The notes under the pieces: model-generated | What the model was told of the DNA's origin: nothing | What the model saw: only the letters and a program-made list of their open reading frames with translations | Databases searched by the model: none | From: Quillaja saponaria | Taxonomy: Eukaryota; Streptophyta; Magnoliopsida; Fabales; Quillajaceae | NCBI GenBank assembly: GCA_029379385.1 | Contig: CM055612.1 | Coordinates: 12,524,001 to 12,588,000 of the forward strand | DNA: 64,000 bases | Direction of reading: 5' to 3' | Program-made: the position numbers and the translations under genes | Shown here: positions 23,774 to 37,900 of the stretch, piece by piece | How the letters are laid out: each line of letters begins with the position of its first letter | How positions within the stretch are numbered: position 1 is the stretch's first letter

Positions 23774-24004
23774 CATGTCACCATATTATTGGACATGTAA
23801 TCTTATATATATAAGGGCTTAATGCTCCAAAGTAGGGACTCTCTTCTACTTCACTTTCTCTCTGTAGATATATATTTGCTTATCTCTTTATTGACTTAAG
23901 CTTTGGAGTGCTAACTGGTCCATAAGACTACCATGCAGGTCTACCGAAAATCAGGGATAGACCTCATGATCAGCTTTCTAGCTCGAACAAATCCGACATC
24001 AACA

Positions 24005-27000
24005 TTGGTGTCATTCATGGAAAATCCATATAATTTGGATTTCTCGGCCTCCACACAGCTCACTAACTCCACAAATAGAGCTAACCAACCTCTACATAAG
24101 TCCACCTTTGGCTCTTTGGCATGCATCGTCCATTTTTGTTTGAGCTTGAACACATTTGTATCCTTTCAAGCTTATTGATCCGAAGGACCTTCACCTACAG
24201 ACCCTTTGCTAAATGAGTTATGGGACCTGCACAAGAATTACCTCTATCAACAAAAGGTCCAAGCTTGCATCACCAACCATGCAGCTTACCCCACCTCATA
24301 CTAGCCTTGCTTCTCATGAAAATAAAAGATCACCTGAGCTCCCATTTGATGGCAGCTCTTCCAATAAATTTTTAGACAAATTTCGGTGACTAGGAGACCT
24401 CAACTGGCCATATGAAAGCACCGGTCACAATAAGACGAAGCTCCTCGGCCAGACTGCTAACTCGCCGAAGTTGGCATGCACTGCCACAACCAGCAATCTA
24501 CAGGTAAGACTTCTTGCTCCAATCTGCAACCCAGGACCTGGCCCATCCAAGTTTTTAGCCCAAATTCAAGCAACCCAGCCCCCTTATGAAGCTCAACTTG
24601 CCTTCATAACAGCTCCAGTTTATAAAGCCCAAACAACTCGGATGCTTGAAGCCCAAATCACCTCCTGCTCCACTTGACAAAGAAGATTAGCTCATCTAAA
24701 GGGCAAATCAACTTGGGCTTATAAAGCCAAGCTCAAGTTAAAGGTCCACGGATCCAAACAAAGGCCCACCAGCCTATGAACCCAATAGCTTAGATGAACC
24801 TAGACCAGCAGATAGACTCGAGCCTTTAAGCTCAATACGCCACAATAGTAGGTCTGCCAGGCTTGAACAAAACAGCCTAGCTCGAGCCTTCTACAACACG
24901 GGCTGCTAAGAACCAGCTCGAGCCAAATAGTCAGCTCGCCCAAATAACTTGGGATCAAGTCCATCTCGACCCAGAAGCCCTGTTCAGGCCCAGATAATCT
25001 AACCCAGGTTTTTCATGTTGTAATTTAGCCCCCGTACTTTCTTAGATTATGAAAAGTGCTTAAATTATTATTAAGTTTCTTCAAGATAAGCCTAATACTT
25101 ATTAATATTTTTTATGTGGCCAAATTGTTAAATAATTCTCAAATTAGGCCAAGAAAGTTATGTACTTTCTCAAATGGCCTAAGGATCTTACAAATTTTCA
25201 TGTATAGCCTAAAATTTTTATGTATTCACATTATAAGCTTAAAATTTTTACATAATATCAAATTTGCCCCTAAATTTTTATATATTTTAAATTTTTAGGC
25301 TGATTATTTTTATAATTATTTAGGTCGCTGTAATTTTCATAATTTACAGGTTGGTCAAAGAACCTTTCATTGTTTATGGTTATGCCCACAAGTTCTTATA
25401 TGCTCAACATTATTTGCATAAGTATTCCTAAAGAATTACATATAGGCCCCCAAATTCTTTAAATGGCCTAAAACTTTAAGAATTTTGCACGAATTACTTG
25501 CAAAATTCCATAATTTTATAAAAGTGCTTATTAATTCTGTATTTCCATACAATTCGCATAGAATCACATGCTTAGCTCAATTATTACCTGCTTAAAAGCC
25601 TGATTACATGTTAATGACAAACAAACATATTCAAACACAAGTCAAGGCTCGAAAATATTAGTAAGTCATAAGTTATAGGGAAAACTAATTGGAATAGTTT
25701 CATAATATTTAAGCAAATTTCTTGAAGTCTAAATAAGTTAAGGATTTGTCGAATAAATGTCCAGAGCTCCTGACCCGGGTTAAGACATAAAAATAATTTA
25801 TTTTGTTTGTTTGCATAGGAGTAAACACATAAATTAATTTATGTTTAGGCTTAAAGGATTAATTGAAATTGCTCGATATTATTATTTTTTGCTCGGTCAC
25901 TGGGCTGTACTAAAATATTGGTACTAAAATATCGCAAGGAAGCGACTTTGCATTATAAATACCTCGAATTATATATCTCTATTTCACTTGGCACGAATAC
26001 AGTGCAATTGCATAATTTGCCATTATTTAACTGTTCATGTATGATTTATGAACTAGCCTAACCATTACAATTATGAAGTTATCACAAAGAGTAGCACCTA
26101 AAGGCATAGGGAATCAATAATTCACCTCACCCGTGGCCTGCAATTTACAGCTCGGGATCAATCTATTCAATCGATCACCTTATGTAACCTGATCGGGTAA
26201 TTGCATTATATTTTTACTATATAGTTACTAATCATAAAGCATATTATTATTTTTTACCTTATACATGTCTAACGAATTTTTCGTCGAGATCAGTTATTTA
26301 GTCATAATTGCAGGGAATTCTTATAGCCATAGCAGAAAGGGAGAAGCATAGCCTTCTTCAACCATGTGAATAAAGATCTCCAAAAACCCATTGTGGAATA
26401 AAGGTCACAGATCACCTGTGCTATGGCAGCTTGAAAGGTGATCGACCTCCCTTATGGTGAGGTCCCTGTGACCTGAGTTACCCTCAAGTCAGTCCGGAGG
26501 GATTGGGTGAATACTAGGAAGTGTTCCCCTCCCACAGACCTTAAAAATTGAACCTCATGCCGGTGAGGTGGAACCATGAGAAGTTGGCAAGGCCGACTAC
26601 TACGTTCAAGCCTGTAAGCCCACACTCAAATATATTTATCGCTAAAGGTATGGAAGCCCATAACGAGCCCGACCTCGTGGAACCTGAACAATTGAACCAG
26701 AGCCAAGATAAGGTTAACAAATTGAGTGTAGGAAAAACAAAAGAATCCATAACTGTAGGAAAAACCATAGCCTATAACTGCAAGAAAAACAAAAGAATCC
26801 AACCTGATAGATAACTCACATCACCTCAAATAAGGTAAACAAATTAAGAATTAATTTCTTATAAACTGCATATAATTTCAATTGCAAGTCCTTTTTATTG
26901 ACATAGGGAGCCAAAAAGCTCCACTTTGGGCAACATGACTACAAGCCAAGTCTTCCATTTTCATACCAATTGGGCATGGTAACTAAAAAGTTACATATCA

Positions 27001-27849
27001 TTCATGAAACATGATAAAGGGTACTTCGAGCATATAGCTTGAACCACACTATTACTATAAATTTTGTCTTAGTTATACTATATGAGAAATCTAGCATTTT
27101 AATAAGATGAAATATGTTACAGGTACACAGAACAGACTATCAACTACCGACCCAAGCTAACAAACAAGAAAACTTCAAAGGCATAAGCTTGAACTTTTCG
27201 GTTCGTGCTCAAAAGGGCGGGAGTACATAATACACACACACACCATTATTTTAAATTTTATATATTTGTTTTAGGATTAATAGGAGTTCTCACTTGATGG
27301 AAGTTAAATCTCAATTCTAGACTTATTGACCTCCTAACTTTGAGACCTAAATTAGTATAAACCCCGATTTAAATCCTTTAAAGCGATAGTTTTATGATTA
27401 ATTCCTAACTCGGCAACTCTGACCTCATCTTAACTATTCTCATAACAAAAAAAGCTTTCAATCTTGCCTTCACCATTTTCATGGTTCAAGCTTATGGAAA
27501 ACTCGGCATGAACTCTAAATATATCAAAGACTCTGACATTGTCATCCTCATGGCTCGAATGCCCGGTCTCATCATTCTCGCGAACCAAGAACCTTTCCAC
27601 TATAATTAAATCATGTTCATAACTAGGATGCCATATTATCACGATCTTAAACTCGTTTTAAAATTCAATCATCTTCTCAGTCTCAGCGACCTTATTAATC
27701 GACCTCTGTTCTCAAAAACCCAACTCATACTCGACCTCCATGATCTTCATCTCAATCCTTACAATTTCAATCTCGATAGTTCGATTTTGCCTTTTATCAA
27801 ATTCAAGTCCGATTCACTTCGCTTATTGCACTTAGGAATCAAACAGTGG
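24005..27849. other. Non-coding interior of the pol-less LTR element
   Basis: After the primer-site-like segment there is a GC-richer stretch (24,200-25,010) with repeated 'agctcgagcc' and 'aagcccaa' motifs and no long ORF, possibly a decayed gag. Next come the AT-rich tandem tract of 25,030-25,560, the Tat-like 3' segment at 26,390-26,570 and a pyrimidine-rich zone at 27,400-27,840. Confidence 0.5.
25030..25560. repeat. Degenerate tandem repeat tract
   Basis: Variants of 'ggcctaaaattttta(tg/ca)tat' recur about every 30-40 bases (for example at 25,175, 25,205, 25,235, 25,270 and 25,450). The units are too diverged for a fixed period. Amplified tandem repeats inside the non-coding part are a known habit of Tat-lineage elements. 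Confidence 0.45.
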
Positions 27850-28188
27850 TGCCAATGATTTAGTTAAATCAATAATTAATCAAAATGGTTATTTAGTTAT
27901 TATTAATAGAGGGTTTTACCCTAGCCAATACCAGCATGACATGTGGTGCCTTTACAAATGTCATCATATTATTGGACATATAATCCTAGATATATGGGCT
28001 TAAGGCTCTAAGGTAGGGACTCTCTTCTCCTTCACGTTCTCTCTCTAAAAAGATATTTGTTTATCTCTCTATTGACTTAAGCTTTGGAGTTCTAACAGAT
28101 CCACATAACCACCATGCAGGTCTACCAAAGATCAGGGAAGGAAACCTCGTTATCAGCATTCCAACTTGGATAAAATCCCATGTCAACA
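27850..28188 (+). repeat. Right LTR of the pol-less element
   Basis: Starts TGCCAATGATTTAG and ends CCCATGTCAACA. It matches the left LTR over its length and lacks the nested MITE, so it is the reference for the uninterrupted LTR. Confidence 0.65.
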
Positions 28189-29232
28189 TTTGTTTTTATG
28201 TCAGTTCCAAGTTTTATTTCTATTTCTTTCCAAGCATACATATTGTATTGGAGTTAGTTTCCTAGCTAAAACTTGTAGTAACTCTTAGATCTAACTTGGT
28301 ATGCATAACTGCTTTTTGTGAAATTGAAATGCGAATGAATAAGAATAAGAATGAGAATAGAATGATGTTTCTTTTCCATTGTTTGGTAGCGTTAATTAGG
28401 AATAGTCTTTGATATTTAGTTTTCAAAGATGAATGATGTAAAAATTATGTTAAAATGATACAAATCTCTCTAGATAATTTATAAAATAATAAAATTTGAC
28501 TTAGTTTATGAAATTTATATACTTTTTTTAATTTTAAGTTTTTAGATAGTATCATTATTTTAATTGCATTTCTTACTTTTATTTATAATTATTATTTTTA
28601 TTTTATTTTAATATGAGTTAATTAATTAATTATTTTATATTATTATAATTATTTTATTTAAATACAATTTTTTATTTACCTATTTATTTTATAGTATTTA
28701 TTTATTATGTAATATTTTTATTATTTAATGTGATATGGAGTGCATTTTTATAAGTTGACAAAGTGAACTTATTTTTTCACCCAAAAAAAATGAACTTATT
28801 TATTTTTAATTTTATTATATTTTATATAATATACTTATTATTTAATGTGACGTGAGATTATTTTTTATATTTAATTAAAATAATTTATAATTTAACTTAT
28901 TTATTTACTTTTATAATTGATTAATATTTATTTATAAATTTTTATATAATTATTTATTTTTTATGTTATATAAGGTATTTTTATAATTTGCAATTCTTAT
29001 ACTTATAAATGAGTATTACGAGGCAAAATGTGTACTAAACAAAAATACTAAATGATTTCTTAATTTGGATTATGAATTGTATTTTATATTTTTAATGGTA
29101 GGATAGGATACATTATAGATGAGAGGATATTATTAAGTTGCTGCTTACATATGAGTCATTGCTTAAATTGGATTCACATTATATCTGGTCTGAACCCTTG
29201 TTCAATCTAACGGCAAGCCTAATGTCCGGTAA
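28189..29232. other. AT-rich non-coding stretch, MITE-like
   Basis: From about 28,325 (gaatgaataagaataag) to 29,060 the sequence is extremely AT-rich. It contains 'attgtttggtagcg' and 'aatgagaatagaatg' motifs like those in the insert at 7,462-8,247. Probably another diverged non-autonomous element; the ends are not definable. Confidence 0.35.
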
Positions 29233-29318
29233 CTAGCAATGATGACCAGGCAACTGTGCCGATAATGGACCTGGAAGAGGGGATGGACCAATGCAGCGAA
29301 GCTTCCTCATATGCAAAT
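29233..29318 (-). pseudogene. Orphan exon 2 of a fourth secreted-peptide gene, inverted
   Basis: Reading the minus strand, an acceptor (cttgtag) is followed by DLHMRKL, the same start as the mature part of copies A-C. It continues to a different 28-residue end with GPSPLPGP and LPGHHC before TAG. The upstream intron tail matches the other copies back to about 29,420. Sequence beyond it (29,450-29,780) matches the short-ORF block of 10,213-10,520 instead of an exon 1. No signal-peptide exon was found within 1 kb, so the copy is truncated or rearranged. Confidence 0.5.
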
Positions 29319-29329
29319 CTACAAGTTGG

Positions 29330-30420
29330 AAATGGCCATGTAATATGATGGTGATTATTTAATCCACATGGAAACAAAATTTGATCATAGATTCTTAATG
29401 TTCTTAAAAAATTAATAGCTAAACCAAGTAATATTTTTCATATATATACTAATAATTTTCTTAGCTATGGAAAACTCATAATACAATCTAACGATTTTTG
29501 GTAGTTGGCGATTCAAGCATGTATCCTTAAAATTGAGCTTTCCCCTTTGCATACACGTGTTATAAGTGATGGATTAAAGAAGCCATATCAAGGACTCTAT
29601 AACTCAGAATTCCTCTAGTAATTTGGCTAAGTACAGTGAATTCTAGTTAGTTTGTGTTTGTTTTGATATCTAATTGTCTAGAAATTTAAGCAAGTCAATT
29701 CTTCATCTAACCAGAAAAAGAATTACATAAGAGACACTTGCAAAAGATTATTAGAGTCAAAATCTCCTTCACCATGTGCACGTAGTTTTATACATTAACT
29801 CTTGGTTGAGACTTAAGATACATATGCATACATATCATGTATAATATTTTCTATATATATAAGTCCATACAACTAGATGTACAACAACATCTTGAACTTT
29901 AGATCCGCAAAACACACATTAATTACACATATATGATTAATTAGTTATATATTTCCCCTTGCTTTATGAAATTTTTATGATAAATTCAATTAATAAGTCT
30001 ATTCACTACACCTATTCATGTTTAAGAACATATTTAAGGTTTTTTGTGTACTTCAGATATCAAGATGGTTCATTCAACAAATGGTCAAGCCTAAACTTCA
30101 AATAAAATCATAATCGACATATAAGAAAAATGATTGGTGATAAGCCAAGAGCATGGCATAATCATTTGTTTGAAGCATCATGGGCCATAAGGACTACCGA
30201 ATGAATAGGGACTGAAACTACTCCATTCTTTTTAACTTACGATCATTCTCCATTGTTGCTATTTGAAATTATAGTGAAATCACTTAGAATAGCTTTTCAG
30301 AATAATCTTATTTCAAAATAATTCAATGGAGCAATGCATGAGAAGTTAGAAGGGTTAGATGAAGTTCGGTTGTGAACATTAAACTAATTAATTGCTTAGG
30401 GTTAGTTTCAATCTTACTTC
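29330..30420. other. Non-coding; inverted copy of the unit B/C tail block
   Basis: About 29,450-29,780 is the inverted counterpart of 10,213-10,520, with the short ORF disrupted by stops. From 29,800 to 30,420 I see no gene or clear repeat. Confidence 0.5.
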
Positions 30421-31990
30421 AGAAGAATTCAACTTTTAATCTTTTGATTTAAAAGTTGAGCAATTTCATTTCTGTCAGATTCTATCTGGCTAACATTCTT
30501 CATGAATTGAGCACTTTTAGTGGCAAGGTAAGCCTTCCAAGCATATTTCTTTTGTTGTTTGGCCGAAAACCAAGTTGCTTGCCTCATATGTAGCAGCATA
30601 CTGTGGTAAGTACTTAACACGACCAATTAAGTTAAGAAGGGTATTCTTAACCCCAATGGTAAGACCACTGGTTAAGTCGATATTTTCCAAGGAATGAAGT
30701 TTGGATTGAAGCTCAATTGAAGAGTTGGCGCTCAAGGGAACAGTCTTTGAAAGAGTTTTGACCGAAGTTATTAAAGGTATGGTTTCTTTAGGCATGGTAC
30801 TTAGAGGTTCCATAGATGGTTTGGTAACGCCAACTGTTTCGGTGTCATCTTCATTGAAATCTAAGGAAAAGATATCATGTAGAGATTTGGCCAGTTCTTC
30901 ATCAATGTCACTTGGTAATCTTGGTTAATACCACCAATAGTTTTGGTTAACTATAAAAGATAGTAATAAGGAAAAGATTCAGCCTAAGGTAATGAATGAT
31001 AATTAAAGCAGCTAGTATAGTTTCTTTATGCCACCTCTCTTGGGCTAGTTGAATTTTTGGCTACTCGTTCCTCAAGTGCAACATTATCAATCACAGGAGA
31101 AACATTGGCCATAGGGGATTAAGCAGTCTGTAAAAAAGAGATGTTAAAACAAGTAAATATAGGCAAGTAATCATGACTAAAGATCATAATAGTCTTACCC
31201 TTTGAGTTTGGACTTCTGGTTGATTTAATATCGTACTTTTGGTATCAAAGCTGGAAACAAATTGCACTAAAAGTCAAGGAGTTTTTTCTTGCTCTTGATC
31301 AAAATTGGATGATTTTGCTACAGTAAGGTTTGTTCTTTTTGGTTCAGAATGATTAGTTTTCTCCAACTCTCTTCCCTTTTCGGATTCCATATTATAATCT
31401 GCAACTGTATTTTCAATCAAGAGAAGAAGGTTGGAGAAGATTGGAGCCTCTTCATCATTATCATCAAGAATGAATTGTTTCCTAGATCTAGAAGATTTTG
31501 ATAAAAGTTTTGGAGTCTGAGATTTAGGGGAACTTTTTTTTTGAGAAGGTTTTGGCTTTGTTTATTTAAAACAGGTTTAGTCCTTTGTCGTTTTGCAGTA
31601 GTTATTCAAAGAACTTACGAGTTTAAAAATGGAAGGAAAACTCAACAAGAGAGTTGTTGCAGAAGATTTTAGAAGGGTTAACTTCCCAAATCAAGCCACT
31701 AAATAAAGCTTTTAAGTATTTTTCATTTGATTCGTATTTTCCACACCAAAAAAAAAAATTATCAAAGGATTGAAAATCTTTTGTTTTGATTTAGATAAAC
31801 TGACAGAAATCCCAAAATAAGCATTGGGACTCTTATGAAGAATACGGGTACAAATTTGATTTTGGAATGTATCATAAGAGATTTTCTGTCTTAAAGAAAA
31901 TTTGGAAAGATATTTGTGAATATATTTTTGACGCTTGAAACCAAATTTCGGCAAAAAGGTTTAAAGAGTTTTTTTTTAGTTTTTATTATA
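30421..31990 (-). pseudogene. Degenerate C-terminal part of a plant-mobile-domain-like gene
   Basis: On the minus strand, broken reading frames give FDNFFFWCGKYESNEKYLKA near 31,720, a Ser/Lys-rich low-complexity linker (31,430-31,620), then IELQSKLHSLENIDLTSGL near 30,690 and a Gln/Lys-rich end near 30,430. The layout resembles the C-terminal half of transposon-derived plant mobile domain (PMD) proteins. The strand and order fit it being the continuation of the fragment at 38,490-40,020. Many stops and frameshifts. The family call is tentative. Confidence 0.35.
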
Positions 31991-34900
31991 ACGATAAAAG
32001 AATCAATGGAGTATATTTAATGTTATAAAATTTTTCAAACGTCATAATTGCTTGACATAGTCTACCTTTGGTTTGTGGGCATGACTTACTCCAATGATAA
32101 TTTATAAGAAGTTATTATGTTAATATTGGTGTCCAATAGTCAATCAATAGTTGGTTGGAATAACACGTTAATTTGTATGTAATGCATGACATTATGTTAT
32201 TTAGGCATTCTTTAATTATGAGTTTAAATAAGATTTATTATAACTATGTTTAAAGTCTATAGAATCATAATTGTGTATGCATAATTATGATATTAATTAT
32301 AACATCATTATTGTGAAATATGTGATACACATAGTATATTGTAAATCATTCCTAGTCAATGAATCATCAAAAATAGTGATATTGATGATTTTCGAGACTA
32401 GTATGTATTATGTCATTCTCTTATGATGAGAGTAGTGCCTTCATTATTACAAGCATGGTGATACTTAGACAAAAATATGGGTACTTGTTAGTTGAATAAG
32501 TGATTAACTTACATTGAAAAACCATTTGGAGTTTTACTTATGTGTCAACGAAAGTTTTTAAAGTGTTGGTGGTGTTAGTGATCCTTTAACTTGAGATCAT
32601 GTTTTAAAGTGTTGGTGGTGTTAGTGATCCTTTACTTATGTGTCAACAAAAATATGTCTACATGTTTTGGTGTCATTCCACTTATCTTATAAAAAAGATG
32701 ATACACAGAAGATAATTAGATATGTAATGAAGCATATGAAGGTAGATGAATGATATAGAAAAGGAATTCATCATCCTCAGTAAAGAGGACGAATATCCCA
32801 TGACCTTTTGACATAAGTATGTCTTATTCTTAGAAACTTTGCAAAGTGAAAGACATTTAGAAAAATGTTTTCTTGAATCTGTATGAGGAAAAAAATGTAA
32901 ACTTGTTTTCAAGTAGTAATGAATTTAGACAAAGTTAGGGTTAACACTAGAATCTATGCCATATGTCTAACTAGGAATATGTATGATGAAAGGATTGAAT
33001 TACACAATAATCAATCACTGAAATGTTTGATTAAAGATCTTAACTTTGCTTGTACTTGGGTGGTCATGGTACATTGCTAAATTTCAATCTTGATCTATAA
33101 ATGTAAGTTGGTTGGTTTAAGAAAATCAATGTTGAATTGAAATAATTTTAATATAACCGTACTTCTTAGGAAGTATCCAATAACATTTATTGCCAATTTA
33201 TGAGAGAACTTAATAAATGGGTTACACACTTTAATTTATTTAGGTTATGAACTTAGAAAGATTAATACTTGGAATTGAAAGTTAAGTTTCAAGTACATTA
33301 GGGTATAATGGTAATTTGTTATATATATGTGACAAGACTAGTTTTCTTGAAAGTCGAGAAAAGGTTCTAGTGAGATTCCTAGTTGAATTTGAGACATTAG
33401 GAGTCTAAAAGGGCCATTAACAATCCTAATATGATTATGGATTACTAAATGAGTTTTAGGCTTTAGGTTTTGGGATTTAGACTTAATTGGAGACTAAAAC
33501 ATTGGATCAAATTACACCACAACCATGAAACTATCTCGACCTAAATATCGGCCATGATTGGCACAAGAACCAAGACAAGTTGAGACTTACCTTCTCTAAG
33601 CTAGCCTTAAATCAAAATCAAAGAAAATAAGAACTTGATCAATGATTTGTGGTATACAACAATTGAACAACTTTTCAAAATATATTGTAACTATAGAATA
33701 GCACTTTAAGAATACAAAATATCAAATTCTAGCATAAAACAAATGTAGCATTTGCAAGACTATAAATTGTGACATGGTTGAACAAGTATTTGCAAAACTA
33801 GGAAATAAGAGTAGAATGAGCTTTAACAAGCTCAGTGAGTTGACAAGTGCAACACATGCACGAGGATGGGAACATAATGAAACACAATTTATTATTATTA
33901 TTATTTTGTATACCTAAAAACATTACATATATTATTTAACAAAGTTTTCCTTTCATAAACCTTTCACCAAAAAAAAAAGAAGAATAATCACTTTCAATTC
34001 ACAAGAATTATTTTCATTAAGTACAATCATTTAAATTTCAAATAATTTTACTTTAATAAAAGTTACTCTTATAAGTATGTTCATAAAAGTTTACAAGAAT
34101 ATTTCAAAAGAAATTCCTAGGGTGGTGCCATGAGAACTAAAACCTGAAGCTTTCACTCAAATTCTCAGATGACCAATTGAACTTCTAATGGAAACAAAAT
34201 CATTACCTCAATCAACCAATCAATTTAAACCCTAACCCAAAGAAAACTAAAGAAACCTCAAAAGAATATAACTAAATATCAAAGATTAACCACATGATAG
34301 CTTACTGACAACACCATAAGAAGGATACCAAACCCAAAAGATTCCCAAACAAAACCTAAGAACAGTCAACTATACAATCTTGGACTTAACACCAAAATAT
34401 TACCTTTCTTATAAACAAAACTTACAATTCTATAAACTAAATTCTAAAATTACAAACTAAACGTTTGAAACACTAATGACTTCAATGCTTTAACTCAAAA
34501 GTCAAACGAATTACACCATCTCATCTAGTAAACATCTCACATCAAAATAAATATACAACCAATAGGACAGTTCCATGAAAACCACTATATAAATTGCAAA
34601 CAAGTCAAATACCACAATCCACAATTTATAATCTACTTAAATCTAAATCCTAGCACAAGACCGAGTCAAAGAAAAATCTTTAAGTCTCGAAGGATATCCT
34701 AACTAAACTTCATACCTTACTACTCTCAATTATATCTCCAACTAAAGTGATAATAGACAGAAGAAAGTTCATTAACTTATGTGCCAAAGTCTATCAACTC
34801 AGTGACTGTAATACCATAACTTTCGTTAACTTCTTTCTCAGCTACTCCCTTCCATAATTCTTCACACTCAGTCACTCTCCTATCTCTGAAAGCCTAGTCA

Positions 34901-37900
34901 ACTAAGGCTAAGGAATTGATCTCCACATTTATTTTTCATTTCTCAACAAAAATTCCTAAGCAAAACCAAAAAGAAGCCAAACAATCTAAATGATTCAATG
35001 ACCAAAATGTAAGAACGATTCATGTACAAGTAATCCCAAAAAAAAATGTATCACCCTTTAATAGTCCTAGAAACTACCAAAATAATTATCAACCATACTC
35101 ATGCACCAAACTAGATTTTTACATAGCAAACCACAAATTCAAATGAAATCATTTTTTTTCATCATTCTCATAGCTCAAAATATAATTAATTTCAAGGAAA
35201 CCATCAACTAATTATATTTAAGTATAAAATATAGTGCATCAATACTCACTTCACAAAAGTTGCTCTACTCATCAAGAAAATATAACTTTGAACAATGCAT
35301 TTCAAAATTTTCATAATAAACAAAAAACTTATGTCATCGTAAGTTGGGCAAAATAAGCTTAAATCTCTCAATTGTCTAAACATTTTTACAAAACTATATT
35401 TAATAATTTAACAAATTTAAATATGTGTATAAAGTAACTTTCATAAAACTAGTGAATGAATTAAAATGCTAAAAATAAGTTAGTAAATACATTTTTTCTT
35501 TATCAATCATTTATCCAATTTCATGACAAAAAGTAATTTAAGAAAAATATATATTTTTATCAAATCTGGAGGATTCCAAGACAGAATATCATAAAACGAA
35601 CCAATGGACATATGCCCAAATGTCAGCATCGCCCCTGCTAACTAGACATCTCAACATGTATCAATCCAAGTGTATCCAAATAAACCAATCCATATGCTTG
35701 GTCGAGCACAGGGCTTACATCACTCCTACTAGCTGGGGTCGAACCAAGGTGCACTAAGTCTAACAACACCATTGTTAGCTACAATATTCTAAAAGGGTTT
35801 CCTCCTTAAACAATCTTTATCATACTAAATTACATATTTTCACAATCTTATAAAACCAAAATTTCATCATTATCAGAATACGATATTTCCACTACTCGTG
35901 GATCAACACTTCAAACATAATAATATCTTCACACTATACATACACATAATTTTTCTTTGAATATCATATCAATTATATAGTAAAAGCAAATTGTTTTAAA
36001 ATCTCGATCAATTATCCCCGTATCTTAATTTTATAAGAAAACATGTAATTAGTCATTTTTTCAAATTCTTCTTCTTTTTAAACCAAATGTCATTTCCTAA
36101 CAAGAAATGGACCATCATTCCAAAAAAAAAAAAAAACACTTCTCTGAAGTGCAATATCAAAATAAAATTTATATCACGTTGTAAACTCAAATCGTTAAAT
36201 AAACCAAACTTTTGCATCAAATGGTCAGTAATCATTTCACAATATTTACTTCTACAAGTATTTTCTCATAAAATCACCAAAGACAATTCATTTCATATCA
36301 ACTTTCTGAAACATAAATAATTTCATGTCAAATTTTCACAATTGAATTACAACCACTTTTGAAGAACAAAACTAACTAAACATTTGTGTGTTCCCAGAAC
36401 TACGATCTAATGCAAGCCTTCTAATCAAAAACTTCAATGACTGCACAACAACTCCTTTTTCCTATCATATGCAAACAAAATCAGTTAAAAATTAAATCAT
36501 GCCAAAAAAAATTTAAATTAGTGCCTATGTGTAATTACTGCTCACCTTAAATTAAGTAAAACAAACGAATATGCAAGAGCTTTCCCAATCAAAATCAAAT
36601 GAATAATCTCTATGCATTAACAATCTAAAAAGTAATCATCAAATCACAATGAATATGAATGAGCAAAAAGGACACAATGGAATATCATGAAAAGCGTTAG
36701 TAGGGGAAAAAAAAAAAAACTTGCCCAAAGATAATGTCGCCATAACAAATTTTTTTTCTTTTTTTTTTCTTTTTCTTTTCATATCAAAAAATTAATCGAA
36801 TTGTTCAAAATCCAACTTTTTATAAAAATATGATTTCAATAATTTCCTTTAATTTGGATGCTCCAATAAACAAGCTTACGAAAGGTTATAACCTTGATGA
36901 GATGGAAAAATTTATATTCATAACTATACAAGGACTGCAAAAACAATTTCTGAATATAAGAATAAATTGAAATCATTAATTAACTTATTGTAACTTCAGT
37001 TAATCGTAGAATTTTTGTTGTAGATGCATAACATTTCTATATTTGAGACTATGTAAATTCATAGAGAAATTTCAAAATCTTTTTTTTTTCTTTTTTTACC
37101 ATAAAAAACCTAATGATCAAGAAAAATTATTTATTTCAGATACGGCTTGGATATGGTACAAAGTATGCTGGATAACGACTTTGATGGACTACCTTAGTGT
37201 TTTAAAAAAAAATTAAAAATAAAAATAAAAAATCTTTCTACGACTTCATTGTAACTTGGGTTGAGAAAAAAATCAATAAATTGAGAGAGAGATTTATAGA
37301 AGAATAGGCTTTTATTATACATCTAGGTAACAAACACAATTGAGAGAAAGATCCTTGAAACAACTACAAAACTGACTTTCCTTCCTTCTTGTCTTTAAAA
37401 GGTCTTCATAAATGTTTTGATTATTAGAGTTGTGTGCTAGTTGCAGAGTTCCTCTTGCTGTGATGACACCCCAAACCAAAAATGTCTTTCTAGAGTTCCT
37501 CTTCCTTCTTCGTTTTCTAGCAACCGCTCTTTCCTTTTCTTTTCTATTATTTTCTTCTTTTCTAATGCAACATTAAAATGAAAGTGGTGAATGGGTTATT
37601 TTGTTAGGCCACTTAATGGACTAGATTTAGATTTTTCTTTTTCTTTTTCCTTTGAGAACATATTATTGGTTGGGTTTAGGTGTTGTGTTATTTTAAAAAA
37701 TAAAAATAAAAATAGTTTCCATTAGGTTTATTTCAAATATTTTGTTGTTATATATTATTATTTTTCTAAACATATGTTATTATCTAACCTTTCTTTGTTT
37801 TTTATTAATTTTAAATTATTTATTTATTTTTAAATATATAATATTACTATTTATAAAAAAATTATTATATGTATCCCATAGTATTATATCTGATATCGTA

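Larger units (their letters stand above)
23141..24004 (+). repeat. Left LTR of the pol-less element
   Basis: Begins TGCCAATGATTTAG and ends CCGACATCAACA, followed by a TTGGTGTCATTCATGG primer-site-like segment that recurs in related form after the 40.9-kb LTR. It is split by a hAT MITE at 23,256-23,773. Confidence 0.65.
23141..28188 (+). mobile_element. Pol-less LTR retroelement related to the Tat lineage
   Basis: LTRs at 23,141-24,004 and 27,850-28,188 share sequence throughout and end in TG...CA. Without its nested MITE and the extra 8-bp duplication the left LTR is 338 bp, against 339 bp on the right. The 3.8-kb interior has no RT, RNase H or integrase. It holds a degenerate 'cctaaaattttta' repeat tract (25,030-25,560). 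A segment at 26,390-26,570 is homologous to 46,095-46,290 in the full-length gypsy element, with shared 'aaggtcaca(g/a)atcacctg' and 'aggtgatcgac'. It is probably a non-autonomous derivative mobilised by relatives. I saw no clear target-site duplication. Confidence 0.65.
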
